Positions 35,716-44,372 are shown, counted from the stretch's first letter. The stretch is DNA of 64,000 nt from Mesorhizobium loti (GCF_002858745.1 NZ_PJRO01000016.1:62001-126000), one strand, 5' to 3'. The notes: generated by a model from the sequence alone, not told the origin. Numbers and translations are program-made.

Positions 35716-36269
35716 TCCGGCTGGACAAAGTTCACCGAGGCCCGGGCTTGGCAGTTCACTCCCAGAAGGCCCCGCGCCATCGATGCGGTCCCGCGCCTCC
35801 GTTTCCATCGTCGACCTGGACAACTTCACCTGGGCGGCGGCGTGACGGCGGTTTCCGCCGCTGTGATGGCCAGGCTTGGCGTCGCGGCATTGGCGAGACG
35901 CATGTTGCCCGCCGGCGGCGGCGATGTTGGACCGCATCTGAACCTGCCGTATTTGCCGTATTTGCCTGTCGTGCTGCACACCCGTGAAGCCGACGACAGG
36001 GCGCGCAAAGCGCTCAAGACCTTATCCGTCGTATTCAGGGACACGGTGAAGCGATAGTTTTGCAGCGCTTATCGAATGTCCGCTCCGTCCTGCGAAGCGG
36101 ACGACCGTCGCGCGTCCTGCGTCGAGAGAGCGCGTCACTGGCGGTGCTTTGGTGCGTCCTTCGAGGCTCGCCCGCTTTGGATTTCGCCATCTCTCCAATG
36201 TCTTGCGGGCGAGCCTCGAAGGACGCACCGCAAACCTGAAAATGGTGCTGTGGAGGTTCCAAACGGCAG
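35716..36269. other. Intergenic, no convincing gene
   Basis: An open frame at 35710-36057 overlaps the ECF41 promoter, has no ribosome-binding site and has poor composition, so I leave it out. The stretch also contains the inverted repeat at 36147-36229. Confidence 0.4.
36147..36229. repeat. Inverted repeat sharing arms with 17655-17877
   Basis: The arms GGTGCGTCCTTCGAGGCTCG and its inverse, plus 3-4 further bases, enclose a roughly 32-base centre. The arm sequence is the same as in the long nested repeat, so both belong to one repeat family. Confidence 0.75.
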
Positions 36270-37031
36270 TTAAGCCACCTTGCGGCGATAGGTGCGCATG
36301 GCGAAGGCATAGGCGACAATCAGGATGCCGATGCACCATACCAGGGCGATCCCGATGTCGGAACCAACTGGCTGCCCGGCGAACAAGCCGCGGATCGCGT
36401 TGACGACATAGGTCACCGGCTGGTGTTCGGCGAAGGCACGCACCGGACCCGGCATACTGGCCGTCGGCACGAAGGCAGAGCTCAGCATCGGCAGAAAGAT
36501 GAGCGGATAGGAAAAGCCGGTCGCGCCGTCCATCGATTTGGCCGAAAGGCCGGCGATCACGGCGACCCATGTCAATGCCAGCGTGAACAGGATCAGGATG
36601 CCTGTAACGGCGAGCCAGGCCGGCACGCCCGCACCGGAGCGGAAACCCATCAGCAGGGCGACGAGCACGACCACCGCCAGCGAGATCAGGTTGGCGACCA
36701 GCGAGGTCAGCACATGCGCCCACAGCACCGACGAGCGGGCGATCGGCATCGACTGGAACCGTTCGAAGATGCCGCTCTTCATGTCGACGAACAGCCGAAA
36801 CGCGGTGTAGGCGATACCCGAGGCGATGGTGATGAGCAGGATGCCGGGCAGCTGGTAGTTCACATAGGACGCCGCGCCGGTGTTGATAGCGCCGCCGAAC
36901 ACGTAGACGAACAGGAGCATGAAGGCGATCGGCATGATCGTGGTGGTGATGATGGTGTCGGGGCTGCGCGCGATGTGGCGCAGCGATCGCCCCAGCAGTA
37001 CGGCGGTGTCGCCGAAGAAATGCGTGTTCAT
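36270..37031 (-). CDS. ABC-2 type exporter permease
   Basis: This 253-residue membrane protein has six predicted hydrophobic segments and the ABC-2 transporter pattern (SPDTIITTTIMPIAFMLLFVYVFGG, MKSGIFERFQSMPIARS, FLPMLSSAFVPTASMP). It resembles the DrrB/daunorubicin-type permeases. Its ATG overlaps the stop of the upstream ATPase gene (ATGA), so the two form one exporter. Export of a toxic or antibiotic-like compound is the usual role for this family, and the substrate is unknown. It is the last gene of the PadR operon. Confidence 0.92.
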   Translation of the reverse strand: MNTHFFGDTAVLLGRSLRHIARSPDTIITTTIMPIAFMLLFVYVFGGAINTGAASYVNYQLPGILLITIASGIAYTAFRLFVDMKSGIFERFQSMPIARSSVLWAHVLTSLVANLISLAVVVLVALLMGFRSGAGVPAWLAVTGILILFTLALTWVAVIAGLSAKSMDGATGFSYPLIFLPMLSSAFVPTASMPGPVRAFAEHQPVTYVVNAIRGLFAGQPVGSDIGIALVWCIGILIVAYAFAMRTYRRKVA

Positions 37032-37840
37032 GGTCTTTCCTCGCTTATACGGTGATTGCCTGTCGCGCTGTCCTTGGCCCCGCTGCCCACCAGAGCGAGG
37101 AACACGTCCTCCAGCGTCGGCTGCTTCTCGACATATTCGACCCTGGCCGGCGGCAGCAGCTGCTTGAGCTCGGCCAGCGTGCCGTTCACGATGATGCGAC
37201 CCTTGTGCAGGATCGCGATGCGGTCGGCGAGCTGTTCGGCCTCGTCCAGATATTGCGTGGTCAAAAGCACGGTCGTACCACCCTCGGCGAGGTCCTTGAC
37301 CGTCTGCCACACCTCGATGCGCGCCTGCGGGTCGAGCCCCGTCGTCGGTTCGTCGAGGAAGATGACCGGCGGATTGCCGATCAGGCTCATGGCGATGTCG
37401 AGACGGCGGCGCATGCCGCCGGAATAGGTCGATACTTTCCGCGCCCCGGCATCGGTCAGGGAAAAGCGGGCAAGCAGTTCGTCCGCGATCAGGTCCGGAT
37501 CGTCGAGGTGCCGCAACCGGGCGACCAGAACGAGATTTTCCCATCCGCTCAGCATTTCGTCGACGGCGGCAAACTGCCCGGTGAGGCTGATGGTTTCGCG
37601 TACCTCCGACGCCTGCGTGGCGACGTCGAAGCCATTGATGCTGGCAGCGCCGGCGTCCGCCTTGAGCAGCGTGGACAGGATCTTGACCACCGTGGTCTTG
37701 CCTGCCCCATTCGAACCGAGGAGGGCGAAGATGCTGCCTCGCGCCACGTCGAAGTCGACGCCCCGCAGCACATCGAGCTTGTCGTAGGATTTCTCGAGCC
37801 CGCGCACGCGGATCGTCTGGACTTGCTGCTGTATCGTCAT
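37028..37840 (-). CDS. ABC exporter ATP-binding protein (DrrA-like)
   Basis: This 270-residue ATPase has Walker A LLGSNGAGKTT, signature YSGGMRRRLD, Walker B PPVIFLDEPTTGLD and the switch segment TTQYLDEAEQLADRI. A short C-terminal extension (EKQPTLEDVFLALVG) is typical of DrrA-type drug exporters. ATG 37840 overlaps the stop of the DUF1048 gene upstream, and its own stop overlaps the permease start. It powers the permease encoded next. The likely function is efflux of a compound whose presence is sensed by the PadR protein (inference). Confidence 0.93.
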   Translation of the reverse strand: MTIQQQVQTIRVRGLEKSYDKLDVLRGVDFDVARGSIFALLGSNGAGKTTVVKILSTLLKADAGAASINGFDVATQASEVRETISLTGQFAAVDEMLSGWENLVLVARLRHLDDPDLIADELLARFSLTDAGARKVSTYSGGMRRRLDIAMSLIGNPPVIFLDEPTTGLDPQARIEVWQTVKDLAEGGTTVLLTTQYLDEAEQLADRIAILHKGRIIVNGTLAELKQLLPPARVEYVEKQPTLEDVFLALVGSGAKDSATGNHRISEERP

Positions 37841-38232
37841 CGGGCAGTTCCTTGCGGTTTTCCGGCATTTTCCGCAGCGAGGCTGTCGATGGCATCGGTA
37901 AACCGCTTGCGCTCCTTGTCGATCCACTGGCCATCCGAATAGTTCGCGACGAACGCCTCCACGAACTCGACCGGATCGTTCCCGAAGATGTCGCGGATCG
38001 GGGTGCCATTCGCCGCGCTCTGCTCGAACAGGTCGACGAGGTCGCTTTGCATCCGCACCAGCACGTCGCCCTTGGCGATCCCTCCCGCGTATATCAGGTA
38101 CCGCTCCAGTGCCTCGGCGGCGGCGCGATAGTTCGCGGGAAGCGCTTTGATCCTCGCCTGGCACTGCCGGTACTGCTTTTTTTGTTCGAGCGATCCGGTA
38201 ACCAGCTCGATCCATCCGATGGCCATGATCAT
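37837..38232 (-). CDS. DUF1048 family protein
   Basis: This soluble, helical 131-residue protein has the DUF1048 pattern (KKQYRQCQARIKALPANYRAAAEALERYL, then FVEAFVANYSDGQWIDKER). The family's function is unknown, but members are repeatedly found with PadR regulators and ABC exporters, as here. ATG 38232 overlaps the PadR stop in an ATGA, and an internal ATG at 38226 is possible. Its stop in turn overlaps the ATPase start. The tight linkage suggests a helper or regulatory part of the exporter system. Confidence 0.88.
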   Translation of the reverse strand: MIMAIGWIELVTGSLEQKKQYRQCQARIKALPANYRAAAEALERYLIYAGGIAKGDVLVRMQSDLVDLFEQSAANGTPIRDIFGNDPVEFVEAFVANYSDGQWIDKERKRFTDAIDSLAAENAGKPQGTAR

Positions 38233-38558
38233 TTCCTTTCCGTGTTGAGCTGTTCGAGCCGTTCCGCGAGGAAGCCCCACGTCCTCCAGAACTCGTCGAG
38301 ATAGTCCCGCCCCTGGGCGTTGAGGGAGTAGACCTTGCGCGGCGGCCCCTTCTCGGACGGGATCTTCTCCACGTCGACGAGACCGCGCTGCTCGATCCTG
38401 ACGAGCAGCGCGTAGACGGTGCCCTCGGCGATGTCTGAAAAGCCGCGGTCGCGCAGCCACGCCGTGATCTCGTAGCCATAGGCCGACTGGCCGGCCAGGA
38501 GCGCGAGCACGATGCCCTCCAGCGTCCCCTTGAGCATCTCCGTCATCTGCTTGCCCAT
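38229..38558 (-). CDS. PadR-family transcriptional regulator
   Basis: This 109-residue winged-helix protein has the PadR core: LKGTLEGIVLALLAGQSAYGYEITAWL, EGTVYALLVRIEQRGLVDVEK and GPPRKVYSLNAQGRDYL. PadR proteins repress detoxification or efflux genes until a ligand binds. It is the first gene of a four-gene operon in which every junction is an ATGA overlap. It probably binds the inverted repeat at 38586 between itself and the divergent hydrolase gene, so it could control both directions (inference). Confidence 0.92.
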   Translation of the reverse strand: MGKQMTEMLKGTLEGIVLALLAGQSAYGYEITAWLRDRGFSDIAEGTVYALLVRIEQRGLVDVEKIPSEKGPPRKVYSLNAQGRDYLDEFWRTWGFLAERLEQLNTERK

Positions 38559-38585
38559 GGTATTCCCTTAGCTACTCAGTGTCGC

Positions 38586-38605
38586 TTACTACTGGTACTT
38601 AGTAA
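38586..38605. promoter_or_regulatory. PadR operator candidate TTACTA-N8-TAGTAA
   Basis: Perfect 6-base arms lie 28 bases before the PadR start and upstream of the divergent hydrolase. PadR proteins bind such short AT-rich inverted repeats. The assignment is an inference from position and symmetry. Confidence 0.55.
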
Positions 38606-38737
38606 TAATGAATAGCATGGATGTCAACAGCCGAATGGACCTCGCCGCGCCGTGCAGACCTTTTCGTATCGCTTGCAACCGAACCGCCGTCCGGACGTTG
38701 CGAACCAGTACCCCGAAGCAAGACAAGGAGTGCTGGC

Positions 38738-39601
38738 ATGACGTCCCCGAAGCGACAGCAGTTGCGGCTTTCCGGCGGAACCGAGCTTTCCTTCATCACG
38801 GCAGGCGATGCGGCAAAGCCCGCACTGCTGCTCCTGCACGGCTTTCCAAGCTCGGCACGTACGTTCGCAGGCATCATTCCCGAACTGGCGCACGTCACCG
38901 ATGTGATCGCGCCCGACCTGCCCGGCTACGGTCAGTCGGAGCCCTTGGCCACACCGTCATTCGAGGCCCTCGGCGGTGCGATCCAGGAACTGCTGGACCA
39001 TCTCGAGATCGGGCAGCGCTTCATCTACCTGCACGACTGGGGCGCCCCCGTCGGAATACATCTCGCCATGCGGGCGCCCGAGCGCGTCGCTGGCCTCATC
39101 ATCCAGAACGCCAACGAGCATCGCACCGGCTTCGGGCCGCTGTGGCAGGACACATTCGAGTTCTGGAAAAATCCGACACCGGAGAACGAAAGGAGGGCGA
39201 CGTCGCACCTGACCTTCGAGTTCACGCGCGAGCAATATACGGGCGGCTTGCCCGACGAAGTCGCGGCCAGGATCGAAGGCGAACCCTGGGTCGAGGACTG
39301 GCGCGTGATGAACCTGCCCGGCCGCATGGAAACGCAGCGCGCACTGATTGCCGACTACGGCAACCACGTTGCCCGCTTCGACGCCGTTGCCGACTATCTC
39401 AGGCAACACCAGCCGCCGGCGCTGATGCTGTGGGGCCGGCATGATCCGTATTTCGACATCGCCGAGACGCTGTCGTGGATGCAGGACCTGCCGCGCATGG
39501 AGGCTCATGTCTTCGACGGCAGCCATTTCCTGCTCGAAACGCATGCCGGGCCGGCACTCGACCTGATGCTGGACTTCATCGGGAAGCAGCCAACACGCTG
39601 A
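38738..39601 (+). CDS. Alpha/beta hydrolase, epoxide hydrolase/haloalkane dehalogenase-like
   Basis: This 287-residue hydrolase has an oxyanion HGFPSS, a nucleophile elbow YLHDWGAPVG with Asp100 as nucleophile, and a catalytic His263 in DGSHFLLE. The Asp nucleophile (HDWG) places it with epoxide hydrolases and haloalkane dehalogenases rather than Ser esterases. It begins at ATG 38738 with AAGGAG 7 bases upstream. It is divergent from the PadR efflux operon, so it may help detoxify the same compound (inference). The exact substrate cannot be told. Confidence 0.9.
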   Translation: MTSPKRQQLRLSGGTELSFITAGDAAKPALLLLHGFPSSARTFAGIIPELAHVTDVIAPDLPGYGQSEPLATPSFEALGGAIQELLDHLEIGQRFIYLHDWGAPVGIHLAMRAPERVAGLIIQNANEHRTGFGPLWQDTFEFWKNPTPENERRATSHLTFEFTREQYTGGLPDEVAARIEGEPWVEDWRVMNLPGRMETQRALIADYGNHVARFDAVADYLRQHQPPALMLWGRHDPYFDIAETLSWMQDLPRMEAHVFDGSHFLLETHAGPALDLMLDFIGKQPTR

Positions 39602-39632
39602 ATGCGATGCTTCCGCGCGGCCCCAGAAAATT

Positions 39633-39657
39633 GGAACCACGCCGGAGCAGGAGGCTT
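39633..39657 (+). promoter_or_regulatory. RpoE2/EcfG-like promoter GGAAC-N18-TT
   Basis: GGAAC at 39633 and TT at 39656 have the 18-base spacing of the published RpoE2 consensus. The ATG of the PRC-barrel gene is 36 bases downstream. The surrounding bases (TTGGAACC ... GGCTTGT) recur before the HWE kinase. Confidence 0.6.
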
Positions 39658-39692
39658 GTTTCTACAGGCATCCACTTTCGAAGAAGGAGACC

Positions 39693-40061
39693 ATGATGAC
39701 CACAGCAACAGGCCATACCGAAGCCATCCCTGCCAGCCGCGTGATCGGAACAAATGTCTACAACACGGCCGGTGAACACATCGGCGATATCGAGGACGTG
39801 ATGCTGGAGAAGACCTCCAACGGCATCATGTTCGCCGTCATCGGCTTCGGCGGCTTTCTCGGCATCGGCGAGAAATATCACGCCATCCCCTGGGCCTCGC
39901 TCGACTATGACAAGGGCAAGAGAGGCTATGTCGTTCCCTACAACAGGGAACAGCTGCAGGCCGCACCGTCCTACTCGGTCAACGAACTGACGGAAGACGA
40001 TGGCCTGAAGGCGCGCGACGCCTCCTACAGCTACTACAAGGTTGATCCCTACTGGCAGTGA
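39693..40061 (+). CDS. PRC-barrel domain protein
   Basis: This 122-residue protein has a PRC-barrel fold (IPASRVIGTNVYNTAGEHIGDIEDVMLEKTSNGIMFAVIGFGGFLGIGEKYHAIPW), then a Tyr-rich C-terminus. PRC-barrel proteins of this size are common in rhizobia and are often stress-induced. GAAGGAG lies just before the ATG. A GGAAC-N18-TT box is upstream, so control by the general stress sigma factor is likely (inference). Function beyond a possible RNA- or membrane-associated role is unknown. Confidence 0.9.
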   Translation: MMTTATGHTEAIPASRVIGTNVYNTAGEHIGDIEDVMLEKTSNGIMFAVIGFGGFLGIGEKYHAIPWASLDYDKGKRGYVVPYNREQLQAAPSYSVNELTEDDGLKARDASYSYYKVDPYWQ

Positions 40062-40171
40062 CCGCCGGCTGTGTCGGGGGCCAAAACGGGCCCCCGACCT
40101 CACCAGAGTCACTCCCAAGGTGGAAATCCTCACGCACAAAGGTCGATAGATCCGGCCGGGTGCAAATTTTT

Positions 40172-40196
40172 GGAACCGACGCGCGACCAGCGGCTT
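40172..40196 (+). promoter_or_regulatory. RpoE2/EcfG-like promoter GGAAC-N18-TT
   Basis: GGAAC at 40172 and TT at 40195, with 18 bases between them, lie 40 bases before the kinase ATG. The flanks TTGGAACC and GGCTTGT match the box before the PRC-barrel gene. Confidence 0.6.
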
Positions 40197-40235
40197 GTCC
40201 CGAAGACGTATTGCGAGCGCAAGCGGAGGGCAATC

Positions 40236-41432
40236 ATGCCGGCCAAGGCAAACAAGCTGATCGAATTGCACTCCAGTGGTGCGTTCCCCGATACGGAGAC
40301 ACAGGCTGAGACAGAGGCGCGGGCGCGTCTGGCGGCCATCGTCGATTCATCCTCCGACGCCATCATCAGCAAGGACCTCAACAGCGTCATCAAAACCTGG
40401 AACGCCGCGGCCGAGCGCATGTTCGGCTACACCGCAGCGGAAGCTGTCGGACAATCCGTGCTGATGCTGATCCCCGAACGCCTGCACAACGAAGAAAACG
40501 AGATCATCGAACGCATCCGCAACGGCGAACGCATCGGCAGTTTCGAAACGGTGCGGCTGTGCAAGGATGGCACGCCGATCCATGTTTCGCTCACCATCTC
40601 GCCGATCAAGACCGCCGACGGCAGGATCATCGGCGCGTCCAAGATCGCCCGCGACATCACCGCGACACGTGAGAACGAGCGCCGCATCCGACTGCTTCTG
40701 CGCGAGGTCAACCACCGGGTGAAAAACCAGTATGCCGTCATCCTGGCCATGGTGAAGGAAACCAGCCGGCGCTCCACGTCGCCCGAAGAATTCGAGCGCC
40801 ATGTCCGCGACCGCATCGCCGCACTTTCCCGCTCGCACGACCTGCTAGTCTTGTCGGACTGGTCGGGCGCCAACGTCGCCGAACTGGTGCAGGAACACCT
40901 GAAGCCATTCGGACACGAGGAGCGCATCAGGGTGTCAGGCTCGCTGCTGACGCTCAACGCACGCTCGGTGCAATATCTCGGCATGGCCCTGCATGAGCTC
41001 GGCACCAATTCCGCCAAATACGGCGCGCTGGCCTGCCCGAGGGGCTCGATCGAGGTGACGTGGAAAGTCGCGACCGACGCGACCGGGGCGTCCGTTCTGC
41101 AGCTCAGCTGGGAAGAACGTTTTGCCGGGAAACCGGCGGCCTGCCACCAGAGCAACCCGCGCGGCTTCGGCAGCATTGTGCTGCTGCGGGCCACGCCGCA
41201 GGCACTGGACGGCAGTGCGGAGATCGACCGCGGCATCGGCCACGTACGCTGGCAACTGACGGCTCCGGTCGATAGCGTCACAGCCGTGCGTGACAACGAG
41301 GAAGAGCCGGCGCTCAGCCAGCAGGTGTTCGACCCGATCCGGCTCGTCCGTTCGCTATCGCTCCACGACAACATGGTGCCGAAGGCCGGTCAGGTCGAGG
41401 TCGGCGCCATGGTTGCAAACGGAGCGAAATGA
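40236..41432 (+). CDS. PAS-HWE family sensor histidine kinase
   Basis: This 398-residue soluble kinase has one PAS domain (about 30-145; IVDSSSDAIISKDLNSVIKTWNAAAERMFGYTAAEA) followed by an HWE kinase core. The phosphorylated His160 lies in LREVNHRVKNQ. The conserved HELGTNSAKYGAL supplies Asn258, and WEE is present later (LSWEERF). HWE kinases are mostly alphaproteobacterial and often act in light or stress signalling. No transmembrane segment is seen, so it senses a cytoplasmic signal. ATG 40236 has GGAGGG 5 bases upstream. No response regulator is adjacent. The C-terminal 50 residues are unassigned. Confidence 0.9.
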   Translation: MPAKANKLIELHSSGAFPDTETQAETEARARLAAIVDSSSDAIISKDLNSVIKTWNAAAERMFGYTAAEAVGQSVLMLIPERLHNEENEIIERIRNGERIGSFETVRLCKDGTPIHVSLTISPIKTADGRIIGASKIARDITATRENERRIRLLLREVNHRVKNQYAVILAMVKETSRRSTSPEEFERHVRDRIAALSRSHDLLVLSDWSGANVAELVQEHLKPFGHEERIRVSGSLLTLNARSVQYLGMALHELGTNSAKYGALACPRGSIEVTWKVATDATGASVLQLSWEERFAGKPAACHQSNPRGFGSIVLLRATPQALDGSAEIDRGIGHVRWQLTAPVDSVTAVRDNEEEPALSQQVFDPIRLVRSLSLHDNMVPKAGQVEVGAMVANGAK

Positions 41433-41478
41433 GCTCCGTGAAGATGGTTCAACCAGCCAATCGCAACAGGAGGTCCAA

Positions 41479-41655
41479 ATGCTGCACAATGAGATTTGGC
41501 TGCTTCTGCTCACTGTAGCGCCGATCGTCGCTGCCGGCCTGATCGGCTTCGCCATGCTCAGGCGGCGCGAGGAAGATTCGGCAGAACGGCGGGAACACGA
41601 GGCGGCAATGAGAAAGCTTCGTGTAAGTGCCGCTTCCGCCTCCCGCCGAGGCTGA
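41479..41655 (+). CDS. Small single-pass membrane protein
   Basis: This 58-residue protein starts after a perfect AGGAGG and has one hydrophobic helix (IWLLLLTVAPIVAAGLIGFAML). A charged, Arg/Glu-rich tail (RRREEDSAERREHEAAMRKLR) follows. I recognise no family. The strong ribosome-binding site and clean topology make it a credible gene. It lies 46 bases after the HWE kinase on the same strand, so it may be cotranscribed with it. Confidence 0.7.
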   Translation: MLHNEIWLLLLTVAPIVAAGLIGFAMLRRREEDSAERREHEAAMRKLRVSAASASRRG

Positions 41656-41681
41656 GATGATGATCGCCGCGATGGGCATGA

Positions 41682-42467
41682 TCAGGATTGGATCAGTCCC
41701 CGGACGTTGCCGCGATAATAGAGCCCGATGGGCTTGTCTTCGACAGCCATGACCGCGAAGTCGAGATCATAAATCTCGGCCAGCACTTCCGGGCGCATGA
41801 GCGCGGCCGGCGATCCCTGCTGCACCAGCCGGCCGTCGCGCATGGCGACGATGTGGTCGGAATAGCTGGAGGCGAAGTTGATGTCGTGCAGCACCAGCAC
41901 GATGGTCTTGCCGAATTCGTCGACGGCCCGGCGCAGCAGGCGCATCATCGATACCGCCTGTTTCATGTCGAGATTGTTCAGCGGCTCGTCGAGCAGCACA
42001 TAGTCCGTGTCCTGGCACAGCACCATCGACACGAAAGCGCGCTGGCGCTGGCCGCCGGACAGTTCGTCCAGGAACCGGTCGGCCAGGGGTGCCAGTTCGA
42101 GATGGTCGAGCGCGCGCTCGACATGGTCGCGGTCCGCCGCGGTCGGCCGTCCCTTGGAATGCGGATAGCGGCCGAAGGCCACCAGTTCGCGCACAGTGAG
42201 CCGGGAGGTCATGGCATTGTCTTGCCGCAGGATGGCGAGCTTGCGCGCCAGCACGTCGCCGGGGGTCGTCGTCACATCGAGGCCGTTGACGGTGATCGTG
42301 CCGGAGTCCATCGCCATGAGCCGGCTCATCATCGACAGCAGCGTCGACTTGCCGGCGCCGTTCGGTCCGATGATCGATGTCAGGCCTTTCTGCGGTAGGT
42401 CGAGCGTCACCGCATCGACCACGACGGTCTTGCCATAGGCCTTCGTCACCTTGTCGATGCGGATCAT
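41682..42467 (-). CDS. Iron-siderophore ABC transporter ATP-binding protein
   Basis: This 261-residue ATPase has Walker A IIGPNGAGKST, signature LSGGQRQR, Walker B YVLLDEPLNNLD and switch VLHDINFASSYSD. The IYDLDFAVMAVEDKPIGLYY tail is typical of siderophore importers of the FatE/YclP group. It is the last gene of the uptake operon, starting at the end of the second permease gene (ATGA-type overlap). It energises import of the ferric siderophore brought in by the receptor and binding protein. The siderophore itself is unknown. Confidence 0.93.
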   Translation of the reverse strand: MIRIDKVTKAYGKTVVVDAVTLDLPQKGLTSIIGPNGAGKSTLLSMMSRLMAMDSGTITVNGLDVTTTPGDVLARKLAILRQDNAMTSRLTVRELVAFGRYPHSKGRPTAADRDHVERALDHLELAPLADRFLDELSGGQRQRAFVSMVLCQDTDYVLLDEPLNNLDMKQAVSMMRLLRRAVDEFGKTIVLVLHDINFASSYSDHIVAMRDGRLVQQGSPAALMRPEVLAEIYDLDFAVMAVEDKPIGLYYRGNVRGLIQS

Positions 42468-43420
42468 CGTCTCGCTCCGGAAAGCAGCAGCAGGATGAAC
42501 AGCGTCCCGCCGAGGAATTCGATCAACACGCTGAGCGCGGTGTTGAAGGCGAACAGGCGCTCCAGCACGGTCTGTCCGCCGACCAGGACGATGACAGAAA
42601 GCAGGATGGCGACCGGCAGCACGACCTTGTGACGCGAGGTGCCGGCAAGATGATAGGCGAGGTTCGCGACGAGAAGCCCGAAGAAGGTGACCGGACCGAC
42701 AAGCGCCGTCGAGACGGAGACGAGCACGGCGATGAGCATCAAAAGCACCGTCACCACGCGGCTGTGCGCCACGCCGAGGCTGATGGCATGTTCGCGCCCC
42801 AGCGCCAGCACGTCGAAGGTTGAGAAGAAGCGCCAGCCGACCGCCGATGCGACCAGCACGGCGAGCGCCGCGACGGAGAGGATCTCGCCATGGACGGTGT
42901 TGAAGGAGGCAAAGAAGCGGTCCTGCAGGACCATGAAATCGAGCGGATCGATCATACGCTGCAGGAAGGTGGACAGGCTGCGAAACAGCACTCCGAAGAT
43001 GACGCCGGCCAGAAGCAGCAGATGCAGGCTGCGCACTTCGCCCGACAACAGCCAGCGGTAGATGAGCGCGGCGAACAGCACCATGGCGGCGGCGTCGATG
43101 ACGAAGACGGCGCGCGGCCCGACCAGGCTGGAGTAACCGGCGCCGAACAGGAAAACGACGACTGTCTGGACAAGTACATAAAGCGCGTCGAATCCCATGA
43201 TCGCAGGCGTGAGGATGCGGTTGTTGGTCAGTGTCTGGAACAGCACCGTCGACACCGCGATCGAATAGGCGACGAGCAGCAGAGCCGCCAGCTTGGTGCC
43301 GCGAAACGGCAGCACGAAGCCCCAGTTGCCGTTCGCGCCGAGTGTCATGAAAGCCGTCATCGCTGCCAGGGCCAGCAGTGACAGCAGCGCGATGGGCAAA
43401 AAAGGACGACGGCTAACCAA
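42464..43420 (-). CDS. Iron-siderophore ABC transporter permease (FatC/YclO type)
   Basis: This 318-residue integral membrane protein of the FecCD family has about nine hydrophobic segments. Motifs include NNRILTPAIMGFDALYVLVQT and VGPVTFFGLLVANLAYHLAG. The TTG at 43420 overlaps the stop of the preceding permease gene and has GGAGG 4 bases upstream. A longer frame starts at 43600, but its first 60 residues are out-of-frame permease sequence. It forms the membrane channel with the permease encoded upstream. The length is normal for the family. Confidence 0.88.
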   Translation of the reverse strand: MVSRRPFLPIALLSLLALAAMTAFMTLGANGNWGFVLPFRGTKLAALLLVAYSIAVSTVLFQTLTNNRILTPAIMGFDALYVLVQTVVVFLFGAGYSSLVGPRAVFVIDAAAMVLFAALIYRWLLSGEVRSLHLLLLAGVIFGVLFRSLSTFLQRMIDPLDFMVLQDRFFASFNTVHGEILSVAALAVLVASAVGWRFFSTFDVLALGREHAISLGVAHSRVVTVLLMLIAVLVSVSTALVGPVTFFGLLVANLAYHLAGTSRHKVVLPVAILLSVIVLVGGQTVLERLFAFNTALSVLIEFLGGTLFILLLLSGARR

Positions 43421-44372
43421 GCTGCCTCCGCCGGCGCAGGAGCAGCACCAGGAAGAAGGCGCTGCCGACGACGCCCATGATGGTGCCGACGGGAATTTCA
43501 TAGGGATAGCGGACGACCCGCCCGGTGATGTCGCAGGCAAGCAGCAGCCCGGCGCCGAGGATCGCCACCCAGGGCAGCGAGCGCCGGACATTGTCGCCAA
43601 GCACCATCGCGACGATGTTGGGGACGACCAGTCCGACGAAGGGGATCATGCCGACGGTTGCAACGACGCCGGCGGTGACCATGGCGACGATGACCAGGCC
43701 GAGCCGCAGCACGCGTTTGTAGTCGAGGCCGAGATTGGTGGAGAAATCCTCGCCGAGGCCGGCAGCGGTGAAGCGGTCGGCGGTGACATAGGCGAGCGCC
43801 GCCAGGAAGAAGGATACCCACAAAAGCTCGTAGCGGCCGCGCAGCACGCCGGAGAAATCGCCGGTGGTCCAGGCATTGAGCGCCTGCAAGAGCTCGAAAC
43901 GGTAGGCGATGAAGGCCGCGAGCGCGCCGATGATGTTGCCGAACAGGATGCCGACCAGCGGCACCATCAGCACCGAACGCAGCGGTATCGAGCGCAGGAT
44001 GCGCAGGAACATCGCGGTGCCGGCGAGCGCGAAGACGGAGGCGACGAGCATCCTGGCGAAGATCGGCGCTTCGGGTGCAGCGAGCGTGACGGCCAGGATG
44101 CCGAGGCTGGCCGAATCCACCGTGCCGACCGTGGAGGGCTCGACGAAACGGTTGCGGGCCATCATCTGCATGATCGTGCCCGCCACCGCCATCGACACGC
44201 CGGCCAGCATGATCGCCAAAGTGCGCGGGATACGGCTGACCAGCATGATCTCGGCGGCCTGGCTGTCGCCGCTTTGGCCGAACAGGGCAAAGGGCGAGAT
44301 GTCGCTGACGCCGACGAAAAGGCTGGCCAGCCCCAGGCAGGCGACGAGCAGGATGGCGGCGGCTATCTTCAA
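43413..44372 (-). CDS. Iron-siderophore ABC transporter permease (FatD/YclN type)
   Basis: This 319-residue FecCD-type permease has the family hallmarks ISRI-like VSRIPRTLAIMLAGVSMAVAGTIMQ, NRFVEPSTVGTVDSASLGIL, VATVGMIPFVGLVVPNIVAM and DITGRVVRYPYEIPVGTIMGV. It pairs with the second permease, which overlaps its end. The TTG start at 44372 has only a weak ribosome-binding site, so the exact start is uncertain. A gap of about 225 bases without a gene separates it from the binding-protein gene upstream. Confidence 0.9.
   Translation of the reverse strand: MKIAAAILLVACLGLASLFVGVSDISPFALFGQSGDSQAAEIMLVSRIPRTLAIMLAGVSMAVAGTIMQMMARNRFVEPSTVGTVDSASLGILAVTLAAPEAPIFARMLVASVFALAGTAMFLRILRSIPLRSVLMVPLVGILFGNIIGALAAFIAYRFELLQALNAWTTGDFSGVLRGRYELLWVSFFLAALAYVTADRFTAAGLGEDFSTNLGLDYKRVLRLGLVIVAMVTAGVVATVGMIPFVGLVVPNIVAMVLGDNVRRSLPWVAILGAGLLLACDITGRVVRYPYEIPVGTIMGVVGSAFFLVLLLRRRRQLG

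Noticed and set aside
35942..35964. TGCCGTATTTGCCGTATTTGCC, resembling half of the autotransporter palindrome twice
   Set aside because: It is a direct rather than an inverted repeat and lacks the ATACGGCA arm. No autotransporter or other clear gene follows.
35710..36057. A 115-codon plus-strand frame between the AhpD-like and ABC permease genes
   Set aside because: It overlaps the ECF41 promoter, has no ribosome-binding site, and the protein looks like chance translation.
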